Shown here one piece after another: positions 55,400-64,000 of a stretch of DNA of 64,000 nt. This DNA comes from Paenibacillus silvae (GTDB lineage: Bacteria; Bacillota; Bacilli; Paenibacillales; Paenibacillaceae). Position numbers and translations under genes: made by a program. The stretch lies in the NCBI RefSeq assembly GCF_014639235.1, contig NZ_BMFU01000011.1, positions 83,784 through 147,783 of the forward strand, in the 5' to 3' direction. The first letter of the stretch is position 1. Each line of letters starts with the position of its first letter. The notes beneath the pieces were generated by a model. The model did not search any database. It was given only the letters and a program-made list of their open reading frames with translations, and was not told the origin of the DNA.

Positions 55400-55591
55400 A
55401 TACGTTTATGCGGTCCCCCTGTCCCGGGACATTTCCCTGACTCCATTATAATCCCAAGGCAGGCAGATGATCAACGCGGGCAGAGAGCCGCAATATGGGC
55501 ACAACTTTTTTCTTGCTCCTCCCGGTTACTTTCTTTGTTTACTTCCCTTCGTACTACCGCTTTACTTTACTCCCCGCTATCCCCGATAAAG

Positions 55592-55729
55592 CTACGACTC
55601 CTGTTTGGGAATACCGTTCAGACTTGGCACCCGTTTGGCTGCTTTCTCGGGACTTACGGCAATACTTTCTTCACGAATGCTGTCCTTGTTCTGCTGATTA
55701 TTACGTTTCTCCGGCTTGTTATGCGGCAT
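55592..55729 (-). CDS. Small basic hydrophilic protein (45 residues)
   Basis: This gene encodes MPHNKPEKRNNQQNKDSIRE and ends SLNGIPKQES. GGAGGAGGTGA lies about 7 nt before the ATG, an unusually strong ribosome site, and the codon choice is normal, so I take it as real. It is rich in Asn, Lys, Gln and Glu, with no membrane segment, in the style of small spore-associated or stress proteins of Bacillales. Function unknown. Confidence 0.7.
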   Translation of the reverse strand: MPHNKPEKRNNQQNKDSIREESIAVSPEKAAKRVPSLNGIPKQES

Positions 55730-55804
55730 CTGAGGCTCACCTCCTCCGCTTACGTTGCCTGAAAAGAGGAAAACTTATACGAAAGGGGTGCACTGTGTAC
55801 AACA

Positions 55805-56710
55805 TTAGCCACGAATTAACAATTCACGACTGCTCAGGAAATGATATAACGCACCATATAGGTTCGCATCATTGCCAAATGTACAGGCCGTAATGTGAGG
55901 ACTCGCCTTATGCAGCGGATTGATCCGCTTCAGTTCCTCAATCGCCCACTGAATTCGCTCCAGCACAACAGGCTGTGCACTGATGCCTCCACCAATGGCA
56001 AATACTTCAGGGTCCAAAATGTACTGCAGATTCATAATCTGAACGGCAATCTGCGTGCAGTACGTGTCAAATACATCGCATGCATCAGCATCCTGCTGCT
56101 TGATATATTCAAATACCGCCTCACCATCCGCGGGGTTCTCCAGTCCCTTCATCTCTCCGATCCGTTTGACCATCTCCACTGCCGAACTCTCTAGTCCAAA
56201 ATATGCGGCTTCTTTCGTTACTGGATCAACCCGGCTCATGATGTAACTGATCTCCCCGGCTGACAGATTCTTTCCGCGCTGGAGCTTGCCGTCCACGATA
56301 ATGCCTCCCCCAATACCGCTGCCCAGCACCATAACCACGGAATCCTTCGCATGTTTAACACTGCCGAGCCATAATTCAGCCATCGCAGCACATTTACCGT
56401 CATTTTCAATTGAAACATCTGTATGATATCGATCTGCGAGCAGCTTGGCTAAATTAACCTCATGTAAAAATGGAAAAGAGCCGCCATGATATATTACGCC
56501 GGTTTCCACATCAACTGTTCCCGGACAGCTCAGAGCTATACCTTGAATCTGTTCCATATTCTGCTTGTCTACGATGGAATAGAGATCATGCAGCAGTTCC
56601 TGAAGACCACTTCGCTGAATGCCTTCTTTCCCCCTGAACAGCAGCTTCCCACTCTCGCTCATGACCCCATATTTAATAAATGTGCCGCCAATATCAATGA
56701 CCAAATACAT
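55805..56710 (-). CDS. ROK-family sugar kinase
   Basis: ROK kinases phosphorylate hexoses or amino sugars. The 301-residue protein starts MYLVIDIGGTFIKYG (ATP phosphate loop), has ALSCPGTVDVETG, the catalytic Asp in SIENDGKCAAMAE, GSGIGGGIIVDG, and FAIGGGISAQP. It lacks the CxCGxxGCxE zinc motif, so it resembles beta-glucoside or similar kinases rather than classic NagK or Mlc types. ATG 56710 follows GGGAGG. It is divergent from an AraC regulator that may control it. Confidence 0.88.
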   Translation of the reverse strand: MYLVIDIGGTFIKYGVMSESGKLLFRGKEGIQRSGLQELLHDLYSIVDKQNMEQIQGIALSCPGTVDVETGVIYHGGSFPFLHEVNLAKLLADRYHTDVSIENDGKCAAMAELWLGSVKHAKDSVVMVLGSGIGGGIIVDGKLQRGKNLSAGEISYIMSRVDPVTKEAAYFGLESSAVEMVKRIGEMKGLENPADGEAVFEYIKQQDADACDVFDTYCTQIAVQIMNLQYILDPEVFAIGGGISAQPVVLERIQWAIEELKRINPLHKASPHITACTFGNDANLYGALYHFLSSRELLIRG

Positions 56711-56842
56711 TTTTGCTGCCTCCCGCTTCATAAATCGAATAGTATCCTTATAATTGAAATATAAAGCGTTTCCATTTATATTTATGGTACTTATTTGCGA
56801 ATAATCGTAATAAATCATCTTCATCAGGAGGTTGAAGCTTCG

Positions 56843-57646
56843 ATGTCCACTGTTCATGAAGTGCTGGATCAGAATCAAGCGTTAGAGGACAACCATACAA
56901 TCATAAGCCGCTGCACGGAAGGCATGTTGGAGCAATCTCTTCTGGAACAGAGAGAGCGGAGCTTGTTTCACAAGTCTTATCTTGCGGAGAAAAAGGTATT
57001 TGAACAGGTTCGTCTTGGGAACAAGAAAAAAATGCTGCTCTATCTACAGCAGCACACCGAACTGAGCGGCGTTTATGGCACGTTATCCAAACATGACACT
57101 TTACGCAGCAAAAAAAATCTGATTATTGCAGCGATTACCCTGGGAGCTCGGGCTGCCATTGAAGGCGGATTATATTCGGAATCGGCCCTTACGCTTAGTG
57201 ACACCTACATTCAGCACATCGAAACGCTGTCACGGATTGATTCAATCGAGCCCATCCTGCAAAATATTCTTGGAGACTTCACCGAGCGTGTTGCCAAAGT
57301 GCACCGGGCACATTTCTCAAAGGATATCCTGTTATGTCAGGAATATATATTTAATCACCTCTATGATGATCTGAGTCTGTCTGTGTTATCCGGACAACTG
57401 CAAATAAGCCCCTCCTATCTTTCCCGTAAATTCAAGGAAGAGACTGGAGAGGCGCTTCGCATTTTTATCCAGAGGCAGCGAATTGAAGAGGCCAAGACAC
57501 TGATTGTTTTCTCAGACTATCGCCCGAGTGAGATCTGTTCGTTGTTGAATTTTCATGATCAAAGTTATTTCATCAAGATATTCCGCAAGCATACAGGCTT
57601 TACACCTAAGGAGTATCGCAACCGTTTTGTTGTTAAACCCTCTTGA
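56843..57646 (+). CDS. AraC-family transcriptional regulator, divergent from ROK kinase
   Basis: The 267-residue protein has an N-terminal helical region of unknown type and a C-terminal AraC double helix-turn-helix (about 170-265): LSLSVLSGQLQISPSYLSRKFKEETGEALRIFIQRQRIEEAK and DYRPSEICSLLNFHDQSYFIKIFRKHTGFTPKEYR split by a short linker. The N-terminus resembles response-type AraC regulators (YSIRK/QacR-like in some annotations). ATG 56843 follows AGGAGG by 11 nt. The 130-bp gap to the ROK gene is a shared promoter region. It converges on topB with a 12-bp gap. Confidence 0.85.
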   Translation: MSTVHEVLDQNQALEDNHTIISRCTEGMLEQSLLEQRERSLFHKSYLAEKKVFEQVRLGNKKKMLLYLQQHTELSGVYGTLSKHDTLRSKKNLIIAAITLGARAAIEGGLYSESALTLSDTYIQHIETLSRIDSIEPILQNILGDFTERVAKVHRAHFSKDILLCQEYIFNHLYDDLSLSVLSGQLQISPSYLSRKFKEETGEALRIFIQRQRIEEAKTLIVFSDYRPSEICSLLNFHDQSYFIKIFRKHTGFTPKEYRNRFVVKPS

Positions 57647-57658
57647 AGGTGAGCGCAT

Positions 57659-59788
57659 CTATTTTCCTTGTTTCTCCATAGCCGCCTTCAGCAAGTCTCC
57701 CAGATTGGAGCCGATGGATTCCTGCTTGGCATACTGCTTCACGAGTTTTTGCTGCTCACGCTTGTTCACATGCTGCTTATCTTTATCCAGCGTTTCGGTA
57801 ATGCCGCACGGCAAACACTGCACATATAGTCCCGCTTTGCCTTCCTTGATCTCCATCTTTTTGTGACACTGCGCACAGCGACGGTTCGACAGACGTTTTT
57901 CATTGGAGCGGCGGTACCCGCAGTCCTCTGTAGGACATACGAGGAACTTGCCGCGTTTGCCCTTTTTTTCGAGCAGCTTGGCATTGCAGTCCGGGCAGTG
58001 GCTGTTGGTTACGTTATGCGGCTTGTATTCCGCTTTACTGCTCTTTACCGTGGATACAAGCTCCTTCGCCATAGAACGAATGCCATCCAGGAACGGGCCG
58101 GGTTTACCTTGTCCGCGTGCGATACGCTCCAGCTCGGCTTCCCAGCGGGCCGTCAGCTCCGGTGTGCGCAGCTGCGGTGCAGCAAGCTCGATCAGCTGTT
58201 TGCCTTTACCGGTTGGATGCAAGCTGCTGCCTTGACGATCAATCGTGTCCGAGCTGACCAGCTTCTCGATGATATCCGCGCGTGTTGCCGGTGTACCCAG
58301 TCCATGCTTTTCCATCTGGGACAGCAAAGCAGCTTCTGTATATCGCTTCGGCGGCATCGTACGTCCACTCTTGATATGGCAGCGCTGAAGCGTAACTGAC
58401 TGTCCTTGCTGCAAATCCGGCAGAAGTGCACGTTCATGATCACCGGCATCATCTGCACGGTCATCGTCATCATCGGTGTAATCTCCGCCGTATACCTCGC
58501 GCCAGCCGCTGTCCTTAACCGTTGTACCCTTCACATGGAAGGAATCCTGCCCTACCTGTACTGTAACAGCAACGGAATCATACTTGGCCGCTGGATAGAA
58601 CAAGCTGATGAAACGGCGTACGATCAGATCATATAACTTACGCTCCTCAGGGCTTAGCTGATTCAGAAGCACCGTCTGCTCGGTCGGAATAATCGCATGG
58701 TGATCCGTTACTTTGCTGTCATCCACAATTCGCTTTGTGATGTTCAGGTTTTTACGCAGCAGCGGACGGGCAAGTGAGGCATAAGGTCCTACAGCGACAC
58801 TCTCCAGCCGCTCCTTCAATGTTCCAGTCATGTCGGAAGTCAGATATCGGCTGTCTGTACGCGGATAGGTCACAAGCTTGTGCTGCTCATACAGGCGCTG
58901 TAATACGTTAGATGTCTGTTTGGCGGAGAAGCCGTGTTTACGGTTCGCGTCCCGCTGCAGTTCGGTCAAGTCATATGCCAGTGGATGCGGCTCAACCTTC
59001 TCGCTTTTTTTCACCTGGGCAATCATACCCTTGCGTCCTTCCACCCGCTGCTTCAACTGCTGCATGTCCTGCTTGTCAAAAACTCTGGAGTCCCCGCCAG
59101 ATGCCCGCCACACGGCCTGAAACTCCCCGAAATCTGCGGTTAACGTCTCGTATTCCTGCGAACGGAAACCGTTAATTTCATTCTCCCGGTCCATAATCAT
59201 GCCAAGGGTCGGCGTCTGTACACGCCCTGCCGACAATTGTGCATTAAAACGCACCGTGAGCGCACGTGTCACATTAAGGCCGATCATCCAGTCGGCTTCA
59301 GCACGACAGCGTGCGGATTCATAGAGGCGATCGAATTGACTGCCTGGCTTCAGTGAGGCAAATCCGTCCTTGATCGCTTTGTCAGTCTGGGATGAAATCC
59401 ACAGGCGCTTGAACGGTTTTCTCCACTGGGCCATCTGCATAATCCACCTTGCCAGCAGTTCCCCCTCACGTGCCGCATCCGTTGCAATGACAAGCTCGCC
59501 TACATCCTGACGTTTCATCAGCTGCTGTACCGCCTTGTATTGGTGATTCGTCTCGCGGAGCACCTTCAGCTTGGTTCGCTCAGGCAAAATCGGCAAATCC
59601 TCAAGATTCCATGTGGCATATTTCTTATCATAATCCTCCGGCTCAGCCAGGCCCACCAAATGCCCCAAGGCCCACGTTACGATGTATTTCGGACCTTCCA
59701 TATAACTTTTATGTTTATCACGCGCGCCCATCACCCGGGCAATCTCCCGTGCTACGGAAGGCTTCTCTGCGAGTACCAATGTCTTCAC
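57659..59788 (-). CDS. topB: DNA topoisomerase III
   Basis: TopB is a type IA topoisomerase acting with RecQ-type helicases to resolve DNA junctions. The 709-residue protein has the TOPRIM start KTLVLAEKPSVAREIARVMG, ATDAAREGELLARWI with the acidic metal site, the catalytic tyrosine in LVTYPRTDSRYLT, and C-terminal zinc-ribbon-like cysteines (CPDCNAKL, CPTEDCGYR, CAQCHKKM, CLPCG). The start is GTG 59788 with AGGAAGAG upstream. A six-unit 20-bp tandem repeat lies 53-170 bp upstream. Confidence 0.93.
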   Translation of the reverse strand: MKTLVLAEKPSVAREIARVMGARDKHKSYMEGPKYIVTWALGHLVGLAEPEDYDKKYATWNLEDLPILPERTKLKVLRETNHQYKAVQQLMKRQDVGELVIATDAAREGELLARWIMQMAQWRKPFKRLWISSQTDKAIKDGFASLKPGSQFDRLYESARCRAEADWMIGLNVTRALTVRFNAQLSAGRVQTPTLGMIMDRENEINGFRSQEYETLTADFGEFQAVWRASGGDSRVFDKQDMQQLKQRVEGRKGMIAQVKKSEKVEPHPLAYDLTELQRDANRKHGFSAKQTSNVLQRLYEQHKLVTYPRTDSRYLTSDMTGTLKERLESVAVGPYASLARPLLRKNLNITKRIVDDSKVTDHHAIIPTEQTVLLNQLSPEERKLYDLIVRRFISLFYPAAKYDSVAVTVQVGQDSFHVKGTTVKDSGWREVYGGDYTDDDDDRADDAGDHERALLPDLQQGQSVTLQRCHIKSGRTMPPKRYTEAALLSQMEKHGLGTPATRADIIEKLVSSDTIDRQGSSLHPTGKGKQLIELAAPQLRTPELTARWEAELERIARGQGKPGPFLDGIRSMAKELVSTVKSSKAEYKPHNVTNSHCPDCNAKLLEKKGKRGKFLVCPTEDCGYRRSNEKRLSNRRCAQCHKKMEIKEGKAGLYVQCLPCGITETLDKDKQHVNKREQQKLVKQYAKQESIGSNLGDLLKAAMEKQGK

Positions 59789-59840
59789 GTTGTATCTCTT
59801 CCTTTCTATCCAAACCTCATAATCTTTTCAAAAATTTAAT

Positions 59841-59958
59841 AATCGCAACTAACTTTAGTCATTTGCAAATAACGTCGATTATCTGAACCTAACTTCAATC
59901 ATTCGCAACCAACTTGAATAGTCTCCCCAACATCGATCATCTGCGGTTAACGATCTGT
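59841..59958. repeat. Six-unit 20-bp degenerate tandem repeat upstream of topB
   Basis: Units start at 59841, 59861, 59881, 59901, 59921 and 59939 and share the pattern AT(C/T)(T/C)GCAAC(C/T)AACTT(C/T)(A/G)ATC. Five are 20 bp and one is 18 bp long. The period is two helical turns, so a repeated binding site on one DNA face is possible. Confidence 0.65.
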
Positions 59959-60319
59959 CTATTATATCATTTTCAAACGGAAGCGTGTTTCAGCAAGCCA
60001 TGTCTCTCTTCTACCAGCATTTCAAATGTATGTACCCTTGTTGGTTATTACAATTCCCGACTCACTAAATATGTATGTTATATATATGTAACATATTGCT
60101 GTAAACTTCCATTTTCAGACGATATTCAACATTATGCACTTCAACGAAAACAAGAGAAAATGTAAGATAACATAACACATAGTCTATTTGTATGCGTTTT
60201 TTTGGATAAATATTAACATTGTAAGATTACCTGACATAAATATAAGATGTGCAAAAGCATATATACAAGAGATTCCTTACACACACATCATCTTAGACAC
60301 AGGAAGGGAGCGTGGATGC

Positions 60320-62257
60320 ATGACTTATCATGGATCTGTATTGAAAAAAGGCGGGGCCTTATTACTCGCGGGAACAATGGTTGCCGCATCGTGGGGAGGA
60401 ACTGCTGTACCTTCGGCTTTCGCCGCCGCAGCAACTCCTTCAAGCCAATCCTCAACTGCCGCCGCCCTTGCAGGGAAAGCGCCAGCCAGCGCCGCAACCT
60501 TCGTGCAGGCCATGGAAGAAGCCGCTACACTTGCAGGTGTGCCTTTTACCATGGACAAGCTCTCAGGAGCGACAATTGCACGCAAAGATGCTGCACTGGC
60601 CTTGCAGCAATGGCTCAAGCTGGACGCAGCTCCGGAATCCTTCAAGGATGTACCGGATCAGTCCGAGTTTGCGAGTGCCGTCGGTGCCCTGAATGCCGCC
60701 GGGCTGATGAAAGGCTACACCGATTCTTTGTTCCTGCCGAACGCTGTGCTTACAGCGAGCGACGTCTCCATTTTGAAGGATCGCGTTTATAACTACATAA
60801 AACCGTTTGTGTTTGAAGAAGCCACAATTATGGATATGCAAACCGCAATGGCTCAAGGTAAATTGACCTCCAAAGAGCTGGTACAGCATTATCTGGATCG
60901 TATCGCCAAATACGATGATCAGGGTGTTAGCCTCAATGCTGTCCTGAATCTGAACCCGGATGCATTGAAAATTGCTGAACAGCTGGATGAAGAACGCGCT
61001 GCACAAGGGCCTCGCGGACCACTTCACGGTATTCCGGTTCTGGTGAAGGATAACTTCGATACCAAAGACATGCCAACCACCGCTGGCTGTATTTGTCTCA
61101 AGGATTCCGTCCCTGATCATGATGCGGAGCAAGTGAAGAAGCTGAAGGCAGCAGGAGCGATTATTTTGGGTAAAACCAATCTGCACGAGTTTGCTTTTGG
61201 TATTACGACCTCCAGTTCACTCGGCGGACAAACGTTGAACCCGTACGCTCTCGACCACTATCCAGGCGGATCTAGCGGTGGAACAGGCGCCGCCATTGCC
61301 GCAAACTTTGCGGCTGCGGGAATGGGTACCGATACAGGCGGCTCGATCCGTATCCCGTCCAGCTTTAACAGCCTTGTCGGCATTCGCCCAACGATTGGTC
61401 TCTCCAGCCGTGAAGGCATCATCCCGCTGGCACTTACGCAGGACGTTGGCGGACCGATGGCTCGTACCGTAAGTGATGCTGCAATTATGCTGGATGCTAC
61501 TGTCGGTTATGACAAAAAGGATGTTGCCACCGCTTATGCTGTAGGCAAAATTCCTTCCAGTTACACAGACTTCCTGGATGTGAACGGGTTGAAAGGCGCA
61601 CGGATCGGTGTAGCTCCCGAACTCATTCCAAGCACCAAAGCGGAAGAAAAAGCTGTTGCTGATGTTATTAACGCTGCTGTCGAGGAGCTTAAATCCCTGG
61701 GAGCAACGGCTGTACCGATCTCCATTCCAAACTTTGCCGAAATCAACAAGTATCCAAGTCTCAGTGGCTACGAATTCAAATTCCAGTTAAATGACTATCT
61801 GGATTCTCTGGGTGACAAAGCACCCTATCACAGCCTGTCCGAAATTATCGCTTCCGGTCAGTTTGATAAAACCCAGGAGCAAGCCATGAAGGCTCGGGAT
61901 GCCCGTGATACGCTAGAAACAACAGAATACAAGGATATCGTTCTGAAACGCACTCAAATTACTCGTGATTCCTTGCTGAAAGTGATGGCAGACAATCATC
62001 TCGATGCGATCATCTATCCTACATCAACACAAGCTGCGGGCGTGATTGGCAAAGGTCAAACCTCCGGTGCCAACAATCGTCTGAGCCCGTTCTCAGGCTT
62101 CCCGGCAATTACGGTTCCTGCCGGATTCACCAGCGATGGCTTGCCGGTAGGCATGGAATTTCTGGGCCGTGCCTTTGACGAAGGCACTTTGATCAAGCTG
62201 GCCTACAGCTACGAGCAAGGCACGCACCACCGCCAAGCGCCTAAGTTAACACCTTGA
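60320..62257 (+). CDS. Secreted amidase with an SLH-like domain
   Basis: The 645-residue protein has a signal peptide (1-35, cleavage near AFA-A), an S-layer-homology-like module (about 75-145; ARKDAALALQQWLKLDAAPESFKDV and NAAGLMKGYTD), and an amidase signature domain (about 165-640). Catalytic residues are visible: Lys in PVLVKDNFD (about 240), the GGSSGGTGAA serine loop (about 315), and the nucleophile serine in GTDTGGSIRIPSS (about 340). It ends with GLPVGMEFLGRAFDEGTL. ATG 60320 follows GGGAG. Amidase-signature enzymes are usually cytosolic (GatA-like); export and an SLH-like module suggest cell-surface action. Substrate unknown. Confidence 0.88.
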   Translation: MTYHGSVLKKGGALLLAGTMVAASWGGTAVPSAFAAAATPSSQSSTAAALAGKAPASAATFVQAMEEAATLAGVPFTMDKLSGATIARKDAALALQQWLKLDAAPESFKDVPDQSEFASAVGALNAAGLMKGYTDSLFLPNAVLTASDVSILKDRVYNYIKPFVFEEATIMDMQTAMAQGKLTSKELVQHYLDRIAKYDDQGVSLNAVLNLNPDALKIAEQLDEERAAQGPRGPLHGIPVLVKDNFDTKDMPTTAGCICLKDSVPDHDAEQVKKLKAAGAIILGKTNLHEFAFGITTSSSLGGQTLNPYALDHYPGGSSGGTGAAIAANFAAAGMGTDTGGSIRIPSSFNSLVGIRPTIGLSSREGIIPLALTQDVGGPMARTVSDAAIMLDATVGYDKKDVATAYAVGKIPSSYTDFLDVNGLKGARIGVAPELIPSTKAEEKAVADVINAAVEELKSLGATAVPISIPNFAEINKYPSLSGYEFKFQLNDYLDSLGDKAPYHSLSEIIASGQFDKTQEQAMKARDARDTLETTEYKDIVLKRTQITRDSLLKVMADNHLDAIIYPTSTQAAGVIGKGQTSGANNRLSPFSGFPAITVPAGFTSDGLPVGMEFLGRAFDEGTLIKLAYSYEQGTHHRQAPKLTP

Positions 62258-62324
62258 GGAATTAATTTCAAATAGCCGATGATCTGAAATTATTATTTAT
62301 CTATTCTGCTTGAAGCTTTAATCA

Positions 62325-62369
62325 AAAAAGTACACCCATCCACAACATTGCGGGCGGGTGTACTTTTCT
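62325..62369 (+). terminator. Intrinsic terminator of the amidase gene
   Basis: AAAAGTACACCC and GGGTGTACTTTT arms form a hairpin that also has A residues on the left, so it may serve both strands. Confidence 0.85.
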
Positions 62370-62486
62370 ATTGCAGTGCCGACTGTCAGTACAGACTGCT
62401 GTTATTAGCTGCTGCTATTCACTATTTTTGATGCTCGTGAATGACAGATACCAGATACATAACTCGACCAAGTACGTTTGATGATA

Positions 62487-63485
62487 TTATTCAGAGTCCG
62501 GCACGCCCCATCGAACAACTAATCCCGAATACGTCAGCCCGCCTCCAAAACCAAACAGCGCAACATTCTGTCCGTGCTGCAGCTTGCCCTCATCTACTGC
62601 AAGCTGCAGTGCAAGCGGGATCGAAGCAGCAGATGTATTCCCGCGATACTCCATACTTGTTAACGTACGTTCCAGTGGAATCGGCCCGCGTTCACACACC
62701 GCTTCAATCATACGCATATTGGCACTATGCGGAACAAACCAGTCGATCTGTTCAGGTGACATATCGGCTTTGGCAATAAGCTCCGTTAATTGCTCTGGAA
62801 CCATTCGGACTGCCCACTTGTAAACCTCTCTTCCGTTCTGTACCAGCTTGCCCTCTGCATTCAAAGGCTGACCATTCATTTCTGTTGAAAGTCCACTTTT
62901 GTATAAATGCATGCCACTTTCTCCTTGAGTACCGGAAACGACGGACTTAAAATCTCCCTGACCCAAAGCACGTTCCACCAGAAAAGCGCCCGCTCCATCT
63001 CCAAATAACACACAGGTTGTGCGATCTGTATAATCTGTAATTTTGGATAGGGTCTCTGCTCCGATGACCAGCACCTTCCGATACATACCACTGGTTACCA
63101 AACTGTCTGCCAGCTGCATGCCATATGTGAAGCCTGCACAAGCTGCGTTCAGATCGAGCACTCCCGTATGGGGGATGCCCAGATTAGCCTGCAGACGGGA
63201 AGCCGAGCTTGGGAAGGAATACTCAGGTGTACTCGTAGCAAAAAGAATCATATCAACATTGGTGATATTCACCTCATAACGACGCACCATGTCCTTTACA
63301 GCTTCCGTAGCCAAATCCGATACAAATTGGTGCTCTGCCGCAATCCGGCGTTCTCTCATGCCTGTTCGTTGCACAATCCATTCGTCACTTGTATCGACCA
63401 TTTTCTCCAAATCTGCATTACTCAGGATTCGATCCGGTACATACGTCCCCATTGCCGTTATTGCTGCCATAGATTGATGATTCAT
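62487..63485 (-). CDS. fabH: Beta-ketoacyl-ACP synthase III (FabH)
   Basis: FabH starts fatty-acid synthesis by condensing acyl-CoA with malonyl-ACP. The 332-residue protein has YVPDRILSNADLEKMVDTSDEWI, the catalytic cysteine in LNAACAGFTYG, the histidine in VPHSANMRMIE and the asparagine in EYRGNTSAASIP. ATG 63485 follows GAGGTGAT; the earlier in-frame GTG overlaps it. A FapR-type operator lies in its promoter. The lone position, apart from a fab cluster, resembles the second FabH of Bacillus (YhfB). Confidence 0.92.
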   Translation of the reverse strand: MNHQSMAAITAMGTYVPDRILSNADLEKMVDTSDEWIVQRTGMRERRIAAEHQFVSDLATEAVKDMVRRYEVNITNVDMILFATSTPEYSFPSSASRLQANLGIPHTGVLDLNAACAGFTYGMQLADSLVTSGMYRKVLVIGAETLSKITDYTDRTTCVLFGDGAGAFLVERALGQGDFKSVVSGTQGESGMHLYKSGLSTEMNGQPLNAEGKLVQNGREVYKWAVRMVPEQLTELIAKADMSPEQIDWFVPHSANMRMIEAVCERGPIPLERTLTSMEYRGNTSAASIPLALQLAVDEGKLQHGQNVALFGFGGGLTYSGLVVRWGVPDSE

Positions 63486-63530
63486 TACAGAGATCACCTC
63501 ATTCGTTTTTTCTTATTATAGCACTAAGTC

Positions 63531-63549
63531 TTAGTACTTGGTACTAATT
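63531..63549. promoter_or_regulatory. FapR operator at the fabH promoter
   Basis: TTAGTACTTGGTACTAATT is an inverted TTAGTAC/GTACTAA pair matching the FapR consensus. The minus strand has a TATAAT about 12 bp downstream, so FapR would block the promoter unless malonyl-CoA is bound. Confidence 0.75.
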
Positions 63550-63591
63550 TTTAAAAAAGAATTGAACATCATTTATGGCAAGGCAGCTTGC

Positions 63592-63628
63592 AACAAAAAA
63601 ACAGCCCATTAATTATGAGCTGTTCATG
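63592..63628 (-). terminator. Second terminator after the rRNA operon
   Basis: AACAGC and GCTGTT pair on the minus strand and are followed by seven T residues. Confidence 0.8.
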
Positions 63629-63649
63629 GCAATTTAGACTCGCTTAAAA

Positions 63650-63688
63650 AATAAAAACCACCACCGAACATCATCGGCAGTGGTTCTT
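63650..63688 (-). terminator. First terminator after 5S rRNA
   Basis: ACCACTGCCGATG and a CATCGGTGGTGGT-like arm fold on the minus strand, ending in a T-rich tail (TTTTTATTTTTT), just after the 5S gene. Confidence 0.75.
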
Positions 63689-63690
63689 TG

Positions 63691-63806
63691 CTTGGCGGCG
63701 TCCTACTCTCCCAGGACCCTGCGGTCCAAGTACCATCGGCGCTAGAGGGCTTAACGGTCGTGTTCGGGATGGGTACGTGTGGAACCCCTCCGCCATCGCC
63801 ACCAAA
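63691..63806 (-). rRNA. rrf: 5S ribosomal RNA
   Basis: The minus strand begins TTTGGTGGCGATGGCGGAGG, contains CCGAACACGACCGTTAAG and CTCTAGCGCCGATGGTAC, and ends GGACGCCGCCAAG, the complete 5S pattern with matching ends (about 116 nt). It follows the 23S gene by about 160 bp. Confidence 0.95.
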
Positions 63807-63964
63807 CGCGATTGGATTGAAGTTATCTTCTTTCCATATCCATTAGAGAACTGAAAACCATACACACATTCCGTGATGTACCGATTTTCATTTCACCATT
63901 CAGAGTGTTGTTCTCTGAAAACTAGATTCGAAACGAAACGCTCGCAAATTAGACTTGCATATTT

Positions 63965-64000
63965 GGATAAGCCCTCGACCGATTAGTACTGGTCAGCTCC
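63965..64000 (-). rRNA. rrl: 23S ribosomal RNA, 3' end (cut by window edge)
   Basis: The minus strand reads GAGCTGACCAGTACTAATCG then GTCGAGGGCTTATCC, the standard 3' end of bacterial 23S rRNA. Only about 36 bases are inside the window; the rest of the rRNA operon lies to the right. Confidence 0.9.

Noticed and set aside
56750..56775. A catabolite-response (cre) site between the ROK kinase and AraC genes
   Set aside because: The AAAGCGTTTCCA stretch matches only half of the consensus; the first positions (TG) fail.

Overview
The window looks like chromosome of a Paenibacillus-type Bacillota. The evidence is a low-to-mid G+C host backbone, Bacillus-style gene content (FapR-type, PurR-type and Fur-type sites, a guanine riboswitch on the purine operon), large secreted proteins with copper amine oxidase-like and SLH-like domains, and the 3' end of an rRNA operon. 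Most genes, the purine operon and the rRNA operon lie on the minus strand, so the replication fork probably crosses the window from right to left (inference).

Layout. 1-5.7 kb: plasmid/ICE-type parB (cut by the window edge) and parA, followed upstream by an AT-rich two-gene Gabija-like defence cassette (OLD/TOPRIM nuclease plus UvrD-like helicase), all abutting the 3' end of rlmCD; this looks like one end of an integrated mobile element. 5.7-17.5 kb: rlmCD, a repeat-rich 1.1 kb non-coding stretch, dagK, a secreted NLP-type cytolysin, cbiX, a YerC-type TrpR-like regulator, a basic-tailed protein, alkC, corA, pit and its DUF47 partner. Two DnaA-box clusters flank corA. 17.7-30 kb: a DUF3048 lipoprotein, doxX behind a perfect Fnr/Rex-like palindrome, an extradiol dioxygenase, an esterase, several small proteins, an AraC regulator, and two divergent secreted proteins, one with seven repeats. 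30-38 kb: GNAT, ilvA, two alpha/beta hydrolases, an mhqO-mhqD quinone-resistance pair, and two CNNM/CBS paralogues with an unusual Shine-Dalgarno-hairpin-TTG leader. 38.8-54.3 kb: the complete de novo IMP operon purEKBCSQLF-orf-MNHD behind a PurBox promoter and a guanine riboswitch; an Imm26-like gene sits inside it. 54.4-64 kb: uspA, DUF1294, a 45-residue protein, a ROK kinase divergent from an AraC regulator, topB, a secreted amidase, fabH with a FapR site, then 5S and the end of 23S rRNA.

Two undescribed-looking repeat families stand out. The first is a 195-bp palindromic element made of four 24-bp units with identical spacing (50, 71, 50 bp) at two loci (7467-7661 and 29704-29898), although the sequences between the units have diverged. 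The second is a hairpin-forming, MITE-like element of about 190 or 227 bp with about eight full, partial or diverged copies, five of them inside the purine operon. These repeats and the Gabija/ParAB junction are the most interesting parts of the window.

All calls come from reading sequence and translations; no database search was run.
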